Of a stretch of 64,000 nucleotides of DNA, positions 54,824 to 63,295 are shown piece by piece (position 1 is the stretch's first letter; each line of letters opens with the position of its first letter). The position numbers and the translations under genes were made by a program. Origin of the DNA: Phytohabitans houttuyneae (GTDB taxonomy: Bacteria; Actinomycetota; Actinomycetes; Mycobacteriales; Micromonosporaceae); contig NZ_BLPF01000002.1 of assembly GCF_011764425.1 (NCBI RefSeq), positions 620,997-684,996 on the forward strand, given 5' to 3'. Below the pieces are notes generated by a model. It searched no databases, was not told where the DNA came from, and saw only the letters and a program-made list of their open reading frames with translations.

Positions 54824-55921
54824 TCATTTCTCCACGAGCGTGCGAATCGTGACGATCTCGCGCTTGATCTCCTCGTTCAGCTCGCGGTTGTACCACTGGA
54901 CGACGACGAAGTCGTACTGGTTGCTGAACGCGCACACGGCCACGGACATCCCGGACTGGGTGGTCTGGCCGCACGCGGTGAAGCCGCCGAGGGCGGTGCG
55001 CACGTCCACGATGCCGGTGACCGGCTTGCCGCCGATGGACGGCCCGGTGTTGGTGAACTGCTTGTCGAATGTGGACTTTCGCAGTGGCCCGGGGATGGTC
55101 GAGCCGACGATGTAGATCTGGTCGACCTTGCGGTCGGCGGTCCCGTAGTACGCGACGACGAGGCTCGCGCCGGCGCTCAACGACGATTTGAGCTCCTTTT
55201 CGGCCTTGGTCGCCTTGGTGGCGTACTCGCCCTTGGTGATGCGGGCGCGGTCGCCGACGCGGTTCGGGCGGACCAGCACCACGTCGGCCGGCGGCCTCGC
55301 CAGCGGCGTGGCCTCGGTCGGGGCCAAGCTGCTCAGCGAGGGCGCGGGAGGGCCGGCCAGCGAGTCGCCCGCGGATCGCATGAAGCCGTAGACCAGGCCG
55401 CACCCGGCGAGGACGACGAGCACCGTGGCCCCGGCGGCGATGCCGATCCAGAGCCCGACGCGCGACTTGCCGCCCGGCGGCGTGGCGGGCGCCGGCTGCT
55501 GCCACTGCGATGGCGCCGCCTGCCCGGGCCGCGGCTGCTGCCACGGCGTCGGCGGCTGCTGGTAGCCGGCCTGCTGGTAGCCGGATGGTGCGGTGCCGTA
55601 CTGCGCGGGCTGCCCGTACGGCTGCTGGCCGTAGGGTTGCTGTCCGTATTGCTGCTGCTGGCCGTAGGGGTCCTGCTGTCCGTACGGCTGCTGTCCGTAC
55701 GGCTCTTGCTGTCCGTACGGCTCTTGCTGTCCATAGGGCTGCTGTTGCGGGTAGGCCGGCGGGGCGTAGCCCGGTTGCGCCGAGACCGGCGGATAGCCCG
55801 GCGGCGCGCTGACCTGATCCTGCGCCGGCGGCCAGACTCCCCGCGGCTGGCCGTTGTGGCCGTAATGCTGGTCAGGTTGCGGACTGTAACCGCTCGGCTG
55901 CCATTGATCGCGGTGCGACAT
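54824..55921 (-). CDS. Single-span membrane protein with YGQQ-repeat cytosolic tail
   Basis: A 365-residue protein. Residues 1-150 are a Pro/Gln/Tyr/Gly-rich low-complexity tail with repeats of PYGQQ(E/D), then one span (VGLWIGIAAGATVLVVLAGCGLVYGFM), then an extracytoplasmic domain of about 180 residues with a PG-rich linker and the pattern KVDQIYIVGSTIPGP...VRTALGGFTACGQT. ATG 55921 is preceded by GGGGGGAA. Such tails occur on many actinobacterial membrane proteins. Function unknown. Confidence 0.75.
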   Translation of the reverse strand: MSHRDQWQPSGYSPQPDQHYGHNGQPRGVWPPAQDQVSAPPGYPPVSAQPGYAPPAYPQQQPYGQQEPYGQQEPYGQQPYGQQDPYGQQQQYGQQPYGQQPYGQPAQYGTAPSGYQQAGYQQPPTPWQQPRPGQAAPSQWQQPAPATPPGGKSRVGLWIGIAAGATVLVVLAGCGLVYGFMRSAGDSLAGPPAPSLSSLAPTEATPLARPPADVVLVRPNRVGDRARITKGEYATKATKAEKELKSSLSAGASLVVAYYGTADRKVDQIYIVGSTIPGPLRKSTFDKQFTNTGPSIGGKPVTGIVDVRTALGGFTACGQTTQSGMSVAVCAFSNQYDFVVVQWYNRELNEEIKREIVTIRTLVEK

Positions 55922-56164
55922 CGATTCCCCCCGAGAAGACCGCGCCAGGCTAGCAGGCATGCCGTGATCGTCAGGTCCCGTAACGTGAGCTGCCCTCACG
56001 TAGGGCCGGGCGGGTAGAAAAGGGCCGCGTCCGGCCGCTTCAGGACGGACCCGCCGCCAGCCCGCCGCGGCCGCCGACCGCTAGGACGCACCCGCCCGGC
56101 GCTTCGCCCGCAAGGCGGCGGAGTCGAGAGCACCGGTACGTCGGCGGAAAGGGACGAGTGAGCG
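55922..56164. other. Gene-free stretch before the gas-vesicle remnant
   Basis: No supported frame. A short inverted repeat ACGTGAG...CTCACGT (55983-56001) is present near the divergent start of the YGQQ protein and might be a regulator site. GAAAGGGACGAG just before 56165 is a plausible ribosome site. Confidence 0.4.
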
Positions 56165-56538
56165 ATGACCAGCGCGTCCAACAAGCCCGAGACACTGGGC
56201 AGGAGCTGGCCGCCATGGTGACGGCGGAGCTGCGCAACCTGCTGTCGGCCCTCGGTGAGCGCGCTGCCCGCGAGATCACGCAGCGCATCGGCGGATTGAC
56301 CGGCAACCTGACGTCGTTGGCCAGCAACGAGGGCACACCGGGTGGGTCCGCGCTGTCGGCGGGCCTTGGCCAGCTGGCGAGCGGAAAGTCCCCGTGCGAG
56401 CGGCGGTCAGCGCGGCCACCGCCGGAGTCAAGGAGCGCGTCAAGAACGCTTTCGGGGAGCAACGGCATGGCTGACCTCGCCAGCCACCGCCCGGAGGCCG
56501 GGCCGAATCAGGGGCCGGCCGAGGAGGCGGGGCGATGA
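56165..56538 (+). pseudogene. Gas-vesicle-cluster accessory protein (GvpZ/Y-like N-terminal part), frameshifted
   Basis: Coding signal runs through three frames: MTSASNKP (ATG 56165), then GQELAAMVTAELRNLLSALGERA and QRIGGLTGNLTSLAS, then VRAAVSAATAGVKERVKNAFG, then SNGMADLASHRPEAG to a stop overlapping the next ATG. Adding C at CCC 56188-56190, C at CCCC 56389-56392 and two G near 56453 gives 125 residues. The helical segment with EGKSPV-like and GVKEKVKxAF-like patterns resembles the N-terminal part of SRPBCC proteins found in actinobacterial gvp clusters; the SRPBCC domain itself is absent. Confidence 0.5.
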
Positions 56539-56756
56539 CAGAGGTACCGCTGCCGGACGCCGCGAGCGATCCGCGGCTGTACGGCTCGATCGCCCTGGTG
56601 GACCTGCTCGACCGGCTGCTCGCGACCGGCGTCGTGGTCTCCGGCGACGTCGTCATCTCCATCGCGGACGTCGACCTGGTCCGCATATCGCTGCGGGCTC
56701 TCGTCGCCTCGGTGGGGACGTCGTCCCCGCCCGATCCGGTGGGTACGGCCGGATGA
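56535..56756 (+). CDS. gvpS: Gas vesicle protein, GvpA/J/S family
   Basis: A 73-residue small gas-vesicle protein: LYGSIALVDLLDRLLATGVVVSGDVVISIADVDLVRISLRALVAS is the GvpA-family core. Position directly before gvpK matches GvpS in Streptomyces-type clusters; J is an alternative. Start and stop overlap both neighbours (ATGA). No major shell gene gvpA or gvpF/L is in the window, so it cannot build vesicles with what is visible. Confidence 0.8.
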   Translation: MTEVPLPDAASDPRLYGSIALVDLLDRLLATGVVVSGDVVISIADVDLVRISLRALVASVGTSSPPDPVGTAG

Positions 56757-57088
56757 CCGCGCAGCCGCGAGGCGATCCGGGCGGGCAGGGCTGGCGTCCG
56801 CCGCGGGTGACGCCGCTGGACCAGCGCGTACCGATCGACCGCGACTCCGTCGAGCGCGGCCTCGCCGGCTTGGTGCTGACGATCGTGGAGCTGCTGCGCC
56901 AGCTGATGGAGCGGCAGGCGCTGCGCCGGATGGACGTCGGCGACCTGACCGACGAACAGGTCGAGCGGATCGGACTCACGCTGATGGCGCTCGACGAGCA
57001 GATGGTCCGCCTGCGTGAGCACTTCGGCCTCTCACCCGAGGACCTGAACATCGACCTCGGCCCGCTCGGCCCGCTCCTGCCGAGGTGA
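56753..57088 (+). CDS. gvpK: Gas vesicle protein GvpK
   Basis: A 111-residue protein matching GvpK: RIPIDRDSVERGLAGLVLTIVELLRQLMERQALRRMD-type core (here with VPIDRDSVERGLAGLVLTIVE), followed by LTDEQVERIGLTLMALDEQMVRLREHFGL and an LNIDLGPLGPLL tail. It overlaps gvpS by four bases. GvpK is an accessory protein in gas-vesicle assembly. Confidence 0.88.
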   Translation: MTAQPRGDPGGQGWRPPRVTPLDQRVPIDRDSVERGLAGLVLTIVELLRQLMERQALRRMDVGDLTDEQVERIGLTLMALDEQMVRLREHFGLSPEDLNIDLGPLGPLLPR

Positions 57089-57094
57089 GCCGGG

Positions 57095-57592
57095 TCAGCG
57101 GCTGTCGCGGCGAGCCTGTACCCGCTTCGTGGCCGCGCGGGTGGTGGCGTGGCGCTTGAGGCGGTCCGGGGTGCGGGGGCGCCGGTCCTTTCGCTGCGGC
57201 TCGGGCAGCACCGCCGACGGCCGCGCGGTGGGCGGGACGTCGGTGTTGCGGGCCATGCGCGCCTCGGCCAGCCGCTCCGCCTTCAGCTCCTGAGCGGAGG
57301 CCCGGGCGGCGGCCGCGAGCTTGCGGCTGACGCGGGCGAGCGCGTCCTCGAAGATCTCCGCTTTCGCCCGGTCGCGGGTGCCTTTCGGGTACGCCTTGCC
57401 ACGGGCACCCAGGTCGTCGATCCTCGCCGCGGCGCCCCGGCGGTAGACCGACACGGACTTGTCGCGCATCTGCCGCACCCGCGCGTGAAGCGCGACGAGC
57501 GCGTCCTCGTCGAGGCCGGTGAGCTGCTCGCGCTCGGTCTCGCGCACGAGCGCCCGCTCGTTGTCGGTCAGTGACCCCAGCAGCGCTCGCAT
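57095..57592 (-). CDS. Basic helical protein, unknown function
   Basis: A 165-residue protein. The N-terminal half is helical (RALLGSLTDNERALVRETEREQLTGLDEDALVALHARVRQMRDKSVSVYRRGAAARI), then a coiled segment, then a strongly basic Arg/Lys/Pro tail that could bind nucleic acid. ATG 57592 follows a G-run ribosome site. Convergent with gvpK, six bases apart. Similar unnamed proteins are common in actinobacteria, but I assign no function. Confidence 0.65.
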   Translation of the reverse strand: MRALLGSLTDNERALVRETEREQLTGLDEDALVALHARVRQMRDKSVSVYRRGAAARIDDLGARGKAYPKGTRDRAKAEIFEDALARVSRKLAAAARASAQELKAERLAEARMARNTDVPPTARPSAVLPEPQRKDRRPRTPDRLKRHATTRAATKRVQARRDSR

Positions 57593-57782
57593 CACGCCCC
57601 CGTCCGCCGTTCTTACCATCAAACCCCAGCGGCCACGCCGCCGCTGCCGATTTGGCGAGCGTCGGTCCGCTGGCTCGGCGGCCGACGCCCCTGGGGTGAC
57701 CTGCGCGACCGCCGGCCAAGTCTCCTACTAAAGTGATGGGTTTGATGGGTAAGATGTCGGCGAGCCCGAGGAGGTCTGGGTC

Positions 57783-58280
57783 ATGGTCGGCTCGCTGTTC
57801 AGCTTTCCCAATCCGGTCAACGAGGTCTCCGCCCGGCTCGTCGCCGGCGGAGTGGTGGTCCTGTCGGTGGCGGCGATTGCGCTGGACCTGCCCTGGCTCA
57901 CGGCCGTGATCGCCTACGGCTTCGTCGCGCGCGTGCTCACCGGGCCGAAGCTCAGCCCGCTCGGCCTGCTCGTCACCCGGGTGGTCACGCCGCGGCTGCC
58001 GGTACCGGCCAAGCTCGTGCCCGGCCCGCCCAAGCGGTTCGCGCAGGGGATCGGTGCCGTGCTGACCGTCAGCGCCGCCGTCCTGGCGCTGGGCTTCGCC
58101 CAGCACACCGCGGCGTACGCCCTGCTCGGCGCCGTCATCGTGGCGGCCGTCCTGGAGTCGGTGTTCGCCTTCTGCGTCGGCTGCACGATCTTCGCCGGGC
58201 TCATGCGCCTGGGGTGGATCCCCGAGGCGGTCTGTGCCGAGTGCAACGACATCTGGAGCCGCGCGCCCGCGAGCGGGTAG
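57783..58280 (+). CDS. DUF4395 membrane protein
   Basis: A 165-residue DUF4395 protein: N-terminal FPNPVNEVSARLVAG, four membrane spans, and the diagnostic FAFCVGCTIFAGLMRLG with two cysteines, then a terminal ECNDIW. Family members are often near thioredoxin-like or sulfurtransferase genes; here the next gene encodes a sulfonate monooxygenase, consistent with a sulfur theme. GAGGAGG lies just upstream of ATG 57783. Confidence 0.88.
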   Translation: MVGSLFSFPNPVNEVSARLVAGGVVVLSVAAIALDLPWLTAVIAYGFVARVLTGPKLSPLGLLVTRVVTPRLPVPAKLVPGPPKRFAQGIGAVLTVSAAVLALGFAQHTAAYALLGAVIVAAVLESVFAFCVGCTIFAGLMRLGWIPEAVCAECNDIWSRAPASG

Positions 58281-58325
58281 ACCGGCAGGGCGCCCCGCCG
58301 AACCCCCTACGCCCAGGAGGACTCC

Positions 58326-59480
58326 ATGGCACTGACGTTCCACTGGTTTCTGCCCACAAACGGTGACAGCCGCGACGTCGTCGGCGGCGGCCATGGTGTG
58401 CCCACGGGCCGCGCCGGCGGCGCCCGCCCGCCGTCGGTCGCGTACCTCGGCCAGATCGCCCGCTCCGCCGAGCAGTTGGGCTTCGAAGGCGCGCTGACGC
58501 CTACGGGTGCGTGGTGCGAGGACGCGTGGCTGACCACCGCGATGCTGGCGCCGGTGACCGAACGGCTGAAGTTTCTCGTGGCGTTCCGCCCGGGTTTGTT
58601 GTCGCCGACCCTCGCGGCGCAGATGGCCGCGACCTACCAGCGGCTGTCGGGTGGGCGGCTGCTGCTCAACGTGGTCACCGGCGGCGAGTCGCGAGAGCAG
58701 CGCGGCTACGGTGACTTTCTCGACAAGGACGACCGCTACGCCCGCACCGACGAGTTCCTCCACATCGTCCGGTCACTGTGGAGCGGCGAGGAAGTGACCC
58801 ACGACGGCGAGCACCTGCGGGTGGAGCAGGCCCGCCTCACGAACCCGCCGGACCCGCTGCCGCCGGTCTACTTCGGAGGCTCGTCGCGGGCGGCCGGTCC
58901 GGTGGCGGCCCGCCACAGCGACGTGTACCTCACCTGGGGTGAGCCTCCCGGCCAGGTCGCGGAGAAGCTCGCCTGGATCCGCGGGCTCGCCCAGCGGGCC
59001 GGCCGCGAACTGCGCTACGGCATCCGCCTGCACGTCATCTCCCGGGACACGAGCGAGGAGGCGTGGGCGCAGGCGCGGCGCCTGCTCGCCGGGATCAGCG
59101 AGAGTGACATCCGCGCGGTGCAGGAAGGCCTGGCCCGCAGCGAGTCCGAGGGGCAGAAGCGGATGCTCGCCCTGCACGGCGGGCAGCGCGACTCCCTCGA
59201 GATCTCGCCCAACCTCTGGGCCGGAGTCGGCCTCGTCCGCGGCGGCGCCGGCACCGCGCTCGTGGGCAGCCACACCGAGGTCGCCGACCGCATCACCGAA
59301 TACCACGCGCTGGGCCTGACCGAGTTCATCCTTTCCGGCTATCCGCACCTGGAGGAGGCGTACTGGTTCGGCGAGGGCGTCCTGCCGATCCTCGCGGCGC
59401 GCGGCCTGTGGCGGCATCCGGACGGCACCCAACCGGTGGCGGAAGCGCGCATCCCGTTCGCCGGCGTGGGCCGGACCTAG
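58326..59480 (+). CDS. ssuD: FMNH2-dependent alkanesulfonate monooxygenase
   Basis: A 384-residue bacterial-luciferase-fold enzyme that oxidises alkanesulfonates to aldehyde and sulfite using reduced flavin. Features typical of SsuD: FHWFLPTNGDSR start, GALTPTGAWCEDAW, LKFLVAFRPGLLSPTLAAQMAATYQRLSGGRLLLNVVTGG, and a C-terminal HPHLEEAYWFGEGVLP-type end. AGGAGG precedes the ATG. No SsuABC transporter or SsuE reductase adjoins; DUF4395 is directly upstream. Confidence 0.88.
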   Translation: MALTFHWFLPTNGDSRDVVGGGHGVPTGRAGGARPPSVAYLGQIARSAEQLGFEGALTPTGAWCEDAWLTTAMLAPVTERLKFLVAFRPGLLSPTLAAQMAATYQRLSGGRLLLNVVTGGESREQRGYGDFLDKDDRYARTDEFLHIVRSLWSGEEVTHDGEHLRVEQARLTNPPDPLPPVYFGGSSRAAGPVAARHSDVYLTWGEPPGQVAEKLAWIRGLAQRAGRELRYGIRLHVISRDTSEEAWAQARRLLAGISESDIRAVQEGLARSESEGQKRMLALHGGQRDSLEISPNLWAGVGLVRGGAGTALVGSHTEVADRITEYHALGLTEFILSGYPHLEEAYWFGEGVLPILAARGLWRHPDGTQPVAEARIPFAGVGRT

Positions 59481-59486
59481 GCGGTC

Positions 59487-59515
59487 CGGTGCCGCGGCCG
59501 CTGCGGGCCGCGGGA
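59487..59515 (+). terminator. Possible hairpin after ssuD
   Basis: Around CCGCGGCC and GGCCGCGG (with a six-base loop) an imperfect stem can form just after the ssuD stop and before the convergent DUF1152 gene. Pure G/C composition makes this only suggestive. Confidence 0.35.
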
Positions 59516-59543
59516 GGCACGGACGAGGAGGCTGATCGCCCGA

Positions 59544-60536
59544 TCAGTGGGGGTACGCGCGGGGAAGTCGGGTCGAGACCTCATCGCGGAACGCTTCGAT
59601 CCGGCCGATCACCTGGCGCCGGCCGTAGGTGTTCTCGATGCGGTCGAGGTACAGGCAGCGTGCGGCGAGCATGTCCAGGTCAACGGTGAAGTAGATGGCC
59701 ATCAGCGGGTTGACGAACAGGGCGCTGCCCCGCGTGCGCCGGGTGAACTGGACGTCGCCGAACTCGCCGCTCGTGGCGGCCGCGATCTGGCCGTGGACGA
59801 TGCTCGGCCGCTGCGGCGTGGCCGCCTGGGTGTGGGCGACGGCCTCGCGGTACAGGGCCGCCTCCCGGCTGCGGCCGGGGATGGACAGCGCGCCGAGGTA
59901 GCCGCCGTCGCGGTCGAGCGCGGCGAGGTTTTCCAGCACCTGGACGTGGTTGACGCCGTGGTACGCGTCGATGCCGAAGCCCAGGCAGGTCACCAGCTTC
60001 ACCGGCAGGTCGATGCCGGCCACAGCGCCGAGGCTGGTGATGTCCTCCACCGGTGTGCCGAGGGCCGCTTCGTCGCCGCGCAGCAGGATGTCAGTACCGC
60101 CGTCGACCAGCACCACCGCGTCGATGTCCAGGCGCTGGACCAGGTGGCGGTACGCCTCGCGCAGCGTCTGCACGCCGAGCGGCGGGAACGCGTACACCGT
60201 CGACGGCAGGTCCTGCGCGGCCAGCCAGCGGGCGAGCGTCCGCTCGGGGAAGTACCAGTCCGGGCTGGCCGAGTCCGGCGTCACGGCCGCGACGTGCTCG
60301 GTCTCCCACGTGGCGCGGTCGACCAGCTCGAGCTCGGAGAAGGACAGGTTGGCCAGGTGCACCCGCGCGCCGCCGTGCCACAAGGACAGGGCCAGCGGCA
60401 GCCCCGCGTACACGTCGAAGCCGCCGCCGGCACCGGCGATCAGGATGTTGCGGGCGGGGGCGAGAGCGGCGAGGAGTGGAGGAGCGGCCAGCGAGAACGT
60501 GTCCGCCTTTCCCGGCGGTGCGGCAGGGCTCGTCAC
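59544..60536 (-). CDS. DUF1152 family protein
   Basis: A 330-residue protein matching DUF1152: glycine-rich ILIAGAGGGFDVYAGLPLALSLWHGGA near residue 31, YAFPPLGVQTLREAYRHL, VVLVDGGTDILLRGDEAALGTPVEDITSL and LVTCLGFGIDAYHGVNHVQVLENLA. The GAGGGFDV loop suggests nucleotide or metabolite binding; no activity is established. GTG start at 60536, ten bases downstream of a WYL regulator gene on the same strand, so they form an operon. Confidence 0.85.
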   Translation of the reverse strand: MTSPAAPPGKADTFSLAAPPLLAALAPARNILIAGAGGGFDVYAGLPLALSLWHGGARVHLANLSFSELELVDRATWETEHVAAVTPDSASPDWYFPERTLARWLAAQDLPSTVYAFPPLGVQTLREAYRHLVQRLDIDAVVLVDGGTDILLRGDEAALGTPVEDITSLGAVAGIDLPVKLVTCLGFGIDAYHGVNHVQVLENLAALDRDGGYLGALSIPGRSREAALYREAVAHTQAATPQRPSIVHGQIAAATSGEFGDVQFTRRTRGSALFVNPLMAIYFTVDLDMLAARCLYLDRIENTYGRRQVIGRIEAFRDEVSTRLPRAYPH

Positions 60537-60546
60537 CGTTCAATGA

Positions 60547-61539
60547 TCAGCCAGGCGCGCAACCCGAGGCGGCGCGGCTGTAGCGGCGTGCCAGGTCCGC
60601 GAAGGCGGTTTTGAGCTCGGCCGGTCCGACCACCTCGATGTCGGCGTCGAACCTGCCGATCGCCGCGGCCAGGCCCGGCCACGACCACGAGCCGAGGGTG
60701 AGCCGGCAGCGGTCCGGCCCGAGCGCCTCGACGATCCCGTCGCCGGCGAACGGTGCCACCCCGGCGGCGGGCAGGTCGAGGATCACCTCGCCGCGGCACG
60801 GCCAGTCGCCGGTGCTGCTCGAGCCGCGAAACCTGCTGGTGACGAAGGCGGCGACGCTTTCTCCGGGAAGCGTCCGCGGGGCGAAGGCGGGCCCGGTCGG
60901 GCTGCGCGGGACGATGCGGTCCGCGCGGAAGGTGCGCCAGTCGTCGCGGTCCAGGTCCCAGGCGACGAGGTACCAGCGGCCGCCCCAGGTGACGAGGTGG
61001 TGCGGCTGCACGCGGCGGGGCGGGGTCGGCGGCCCGCCGTGGTCGGCCTCTGGCGGGGACGCGGGCCGGTAGTCGAAGCGCAGCACCTGGTGGGCGTGGA
61101 TGGCGGCGGCGAGCGCCATCAGTACACCGCTGTCCGCCCGTGGCGCCGCGGGCCGCTCGGCCGCGACCACCTGGAGGGTGTCGATGCGGTGGCGCAGCCG
61201 CGAGGGCATGACCTGCCGGACGGTGTGCAGCGCCCGTGCGGCCGCCTCCTCGATGCCCGCACCGCTTGCGCTGGCGCTCTGCAGCGCGACGGCGAGGGCG
61301 ACGGCCTGCTCGTCGTCGAACAGCAGCGGCGGGAGGTGGGTGCCGGCGCCGAGCCGGTAGCCGCCGTCCGGCCCCTTGACGGCCGCGATGGGATAGCCGA
61401 GCTCGCGCAGGCGGTCGACGTCGCGGCGCACGGTGCGCGGGCTGACCGCCAGCCGCTCGGCGAGCAGGGCTCCCGGCCAGTCCCGGCGCGCCTGCAGCAG
61501 CGACAGCAGCGCCAGCAGCCGCGTGGAGGTCTTCGGCAT
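60547..61539 (-). CDS. WYL-domain transcriptional regulator
   Basis: A 330-residue regulator: N-terminal DeoR-like helix-turn-helix (RLLALLSLLQARRDWPGALLAERLAVSPRTVRRDVDRLRELGYPI), central WYL domain (LRFDYRP, GGRWYLVAWDLDRDDWRTFRADRI) and a C-terminal WCX extension. WYL domains bind small ligands or nucleic acids. Divergent from a PhnB-like VOC gene 97 bases away, the typical arrangement for WYL regulator/VOC pairs, so it probably controls that gene and the DUF1152 gene. Confidence 0.9.
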   Translation of the reverse strand: MPKTSTRLLALLSLLQARRDWPGALLAERLAVSPRTVRRDVDRLRELGYPIAAVKGPDGGYRLGAGTHLPPLLFDDEQAVALAVALQSASASGAGIEEAAARALHTVRQVMPSRLRHRIDTLQVVAAERPAAPRADSGVLMALAAAIHAHQVLRFDYRPASPPEADHGGPPTPPRRVQPHHLVTWGGRWYLVAWDLDRDDWRTFRADRIVPRSPTGPAFAPRTLPGESVAAFVTSRFRGSSSTGDWPCRGEVILDLPAAGVAPFAGDGIVEALGPDRCRLTLGSWSWPGLAAAIGRFDADIEVVGPAELKTAFADLARRYSRAASGCAPG

Positions 61540-61636
61540 GTTTCTCAGTCTGCCCGAAGAAGAGGACACGCCCTGGCCGCTTCCGGTGCGAACGTTGCCC
61601 GGGTCAGGCAACGAGCGCTGAGCAGAGGAGCCGATC

Positions 61637-62058
61637 TTGTCCATCACGACCACGACCCACCTGAACTTCCGCGGCGACGCCCGGTCGGCGCTGGAGTTCT
61701 ACAAGTCCGTATTCGGCGGCGAACTCGCCGTCGTCACGTACAAGGACGCCGGGAACGTGCCCGAGGAGTCCGCGGCCGACCAGGTGATGTGGGGGCAGGT
61801 GCGCGCCGACGACGGCTTCCACGTCATGGCCTACGACGTACCCACGCAGCTGGGCTACGAGCAGGGGAGAACTCCTTCTTCGTCTCCGTGCGCGGCGAGA
61901 CGGTCGAGGAGGTCACCGGTTTGTGGGACAAGCTCTGCGACGGCGCGGCCGTCGTGGTCCCGATGGGCCCGGCCGGCTGGGCGCCCGCGTACGGGATGGT
62001 GCGCGACCGCTTCGGCGTCGTCTGGGTCCTCGACGTGCTGGGCGAACACGCGGGGTAG
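61637..62058 (+). pseudogene. PhnB-like VOC protein, one frameshift
   Basis: Begins TTG 61637 (SITTTTHLNFRGDARSALEFYKSVFGGE), with AGAGGAG upstream, and runs to GYEQG. After the four-G run at 61864-61867, coding continues in another frame as ENSFFVSVRGETVEEVTGLWDKLCDGA to LGEHAG. One added G gives 140 residues, the normal PhnB-like length. VOC-fold small-molecule enzyme or binding protein; probably regulated by the divergent WYL gene. Confidence 0.8.
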
Positions 62059-62089
62059 GCATGTGGCAAGGTGCCATGCGGAGGGGAGC

Positions 62090-62866
62090 ATGGTGCGAAA
62101 ATCTGTCAGCTACGACACCGAGTTGGAGCGGTACAACGAGGTGCTGCACAGGGCGTGTGGCGTGCGGCCGCACGAGCAGGTCCTCGACATCGGCTGCGGG
62201 AGCGGCCAGACGACCCGGGAGGCCGCGCGTGCCGCGCGGGACGGCGGTGCGCTCGGCCTCGACATCTCCGCGCCGGCCATCGAGCGGGCCCGCGAGCTCG
62301 CGCGGGCCGAAGGGCTCGGCAACGTGACGTTCGAGCGTGCCGACGTGCAGGCCCACCGCTTCGCGCCGGAGCGTTTCGACCTGGCGATCAGCAGGTTCGG
62401 CACGATGTTCTTCGACGACCCGGTCGCCGCGTTCGCCAACGTCGGGCGGGCGCTGCGTCCGGCCGGGCGGCTGGCGATGATCGTCTGGCAGTCCCGCTCA
62501 CGCAACGAGTGGGACGTCGCGATCCGCCAGTGCCTCGGGGTCTCCGAGGAGGACACGGCCGGACCCGACGCGTTTACGCTGGCCGATCCCGCGACGGTGG
62601 AGCGGATCCTGGCGGCTGCGGGGTTCGCCGACATCGCGTTGACCGATGTCAACCAGCCGGTCTACTTCGGCCCGGACGTGGACGCCGCGCTCGACTGGGT
62701 GCGCGGCTTCACGTGTACCAGCGAGGCTTTGGAGCGGCTGGATGCCGCGGACGCCGCGGCAGCGGTCGGGCGCCTGAGCGCGATGCTCGCGGCGCATCTG
62801 GGCGACGACGGCGTCTGGTTCGACTCCCGCGCCTGGCTGGTCACCGCGCGCCGCCGTCCGGCGTGA
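62090..62866 (+). CDS. SAM-dependent methyltransferase (UbiE/Methyltransf_11-like)
   Basis: A 258-residue methyltransferase: VLDIGCGSGQTTREAAR as motif I (about 32-48), GLDISAPAIERARELA as motif II, DLAISRFGTMFFDDP and a long C-terminal helical part with WLVTARR. GAGGGGAG lies directly before ATG 62090. Substrate unknown. It follows the VOC gene by 31 bases and may share its transcript. Confidence 0.85.
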   Translation: MVRKSVSYDTELERYNEVLHRACGVRPHEQVLDIGCGSGQTTREAARAARDGGALGLDISAPAIERARELARAEGLGNVTFERADVQAHRFAPERFDLAISRFGTMFFDDPVAAFANVGRALRPAGRLAMIVWQSRSRNEWDVAIRQCLGVSEEDTAGPDAFTLADPATVERILAAAGFADIALTDVNQPVYFGPDVDAALDWVRGFTCTSEALERLDAADAAAAVGRLSAMLAAHLGDDGVWFDSRAWLVTARRRPA

Positions 62867-62888
62867 CGACGCGGCCGTCCACATCGGA

Positions 62889-63287
62889 TCAGGCGTCGGC
62901 CTCGAGGGCGAAGGTGTTGCCGTCCGGGTCCTGAAACCACGCGATGCGGCCGCCGCCGGCCCGAGCGGTGATCCCCTTGGCGTCGTGCTCGAACTGGTCG
63001 TAGCGGGTGAACTCGACGCCGGAGGAGACGAGCTCGTCGACGACCTGGTCGAGGTCGTCGACGTACCAGGTCGCCAGTGTCGCCGCCGTCGTCCCCGCGG
63101 TGGCCGACTCGTACACGTTCAGCGCGGGGCCGCCACCGGAACCGTAGACGCGGCTGCCGTCGGCGATGTGGGCGCTGGGGCCGGACTCCAGCGCCCGCAG
63201 GCCCAGCTTGCCTTCGTAGAACGCGACCGCGCGCGCGATGTCGGACACGGCGATCGAAGCTCTGACGTGATGGGCGTCCAAGGGCAT
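62889..63287 (-). CDS. VOC-family (glyoxalase-like) protein
   Basis: A 132-residue VOC protein with two beta-alpha-beta-beta-beta modules: HHVRASIAVSDIARAVAFYEGKLGLRAL and IAWFQDPDGNTFALEAD, the latter carrying the usual D-P-D-G-N-x-x-x-L-E metal-site ending. Possible roles include glutathione or mycothiol transferase, dioxygenase or drug-binding protein. It precedes, on the same strand, nothing further; the TetR gene upstream probably forms an operon with it. Confidence 0.85.
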   Translation of the reverse strand: MPLDAHHVRASIAVSDIARAVAFYEGKLGLRALESGPSAHIADGSRVYGSGGGPALNVYESATAGTTAATLATWYVDDLDQVVDELVSSGVEFTRYDQFEHDAKGITARAGGGRIAWFQDPDGNTFALEADA

Positions 63288-63295
63288 GCACCACT

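Noticed and set aside
55660-55740. CRISPR-like short repeats
   Set aside because: The repeats are in-frame codons for PYGQQ units of a membrane protein tail, contiguous and without spacers.
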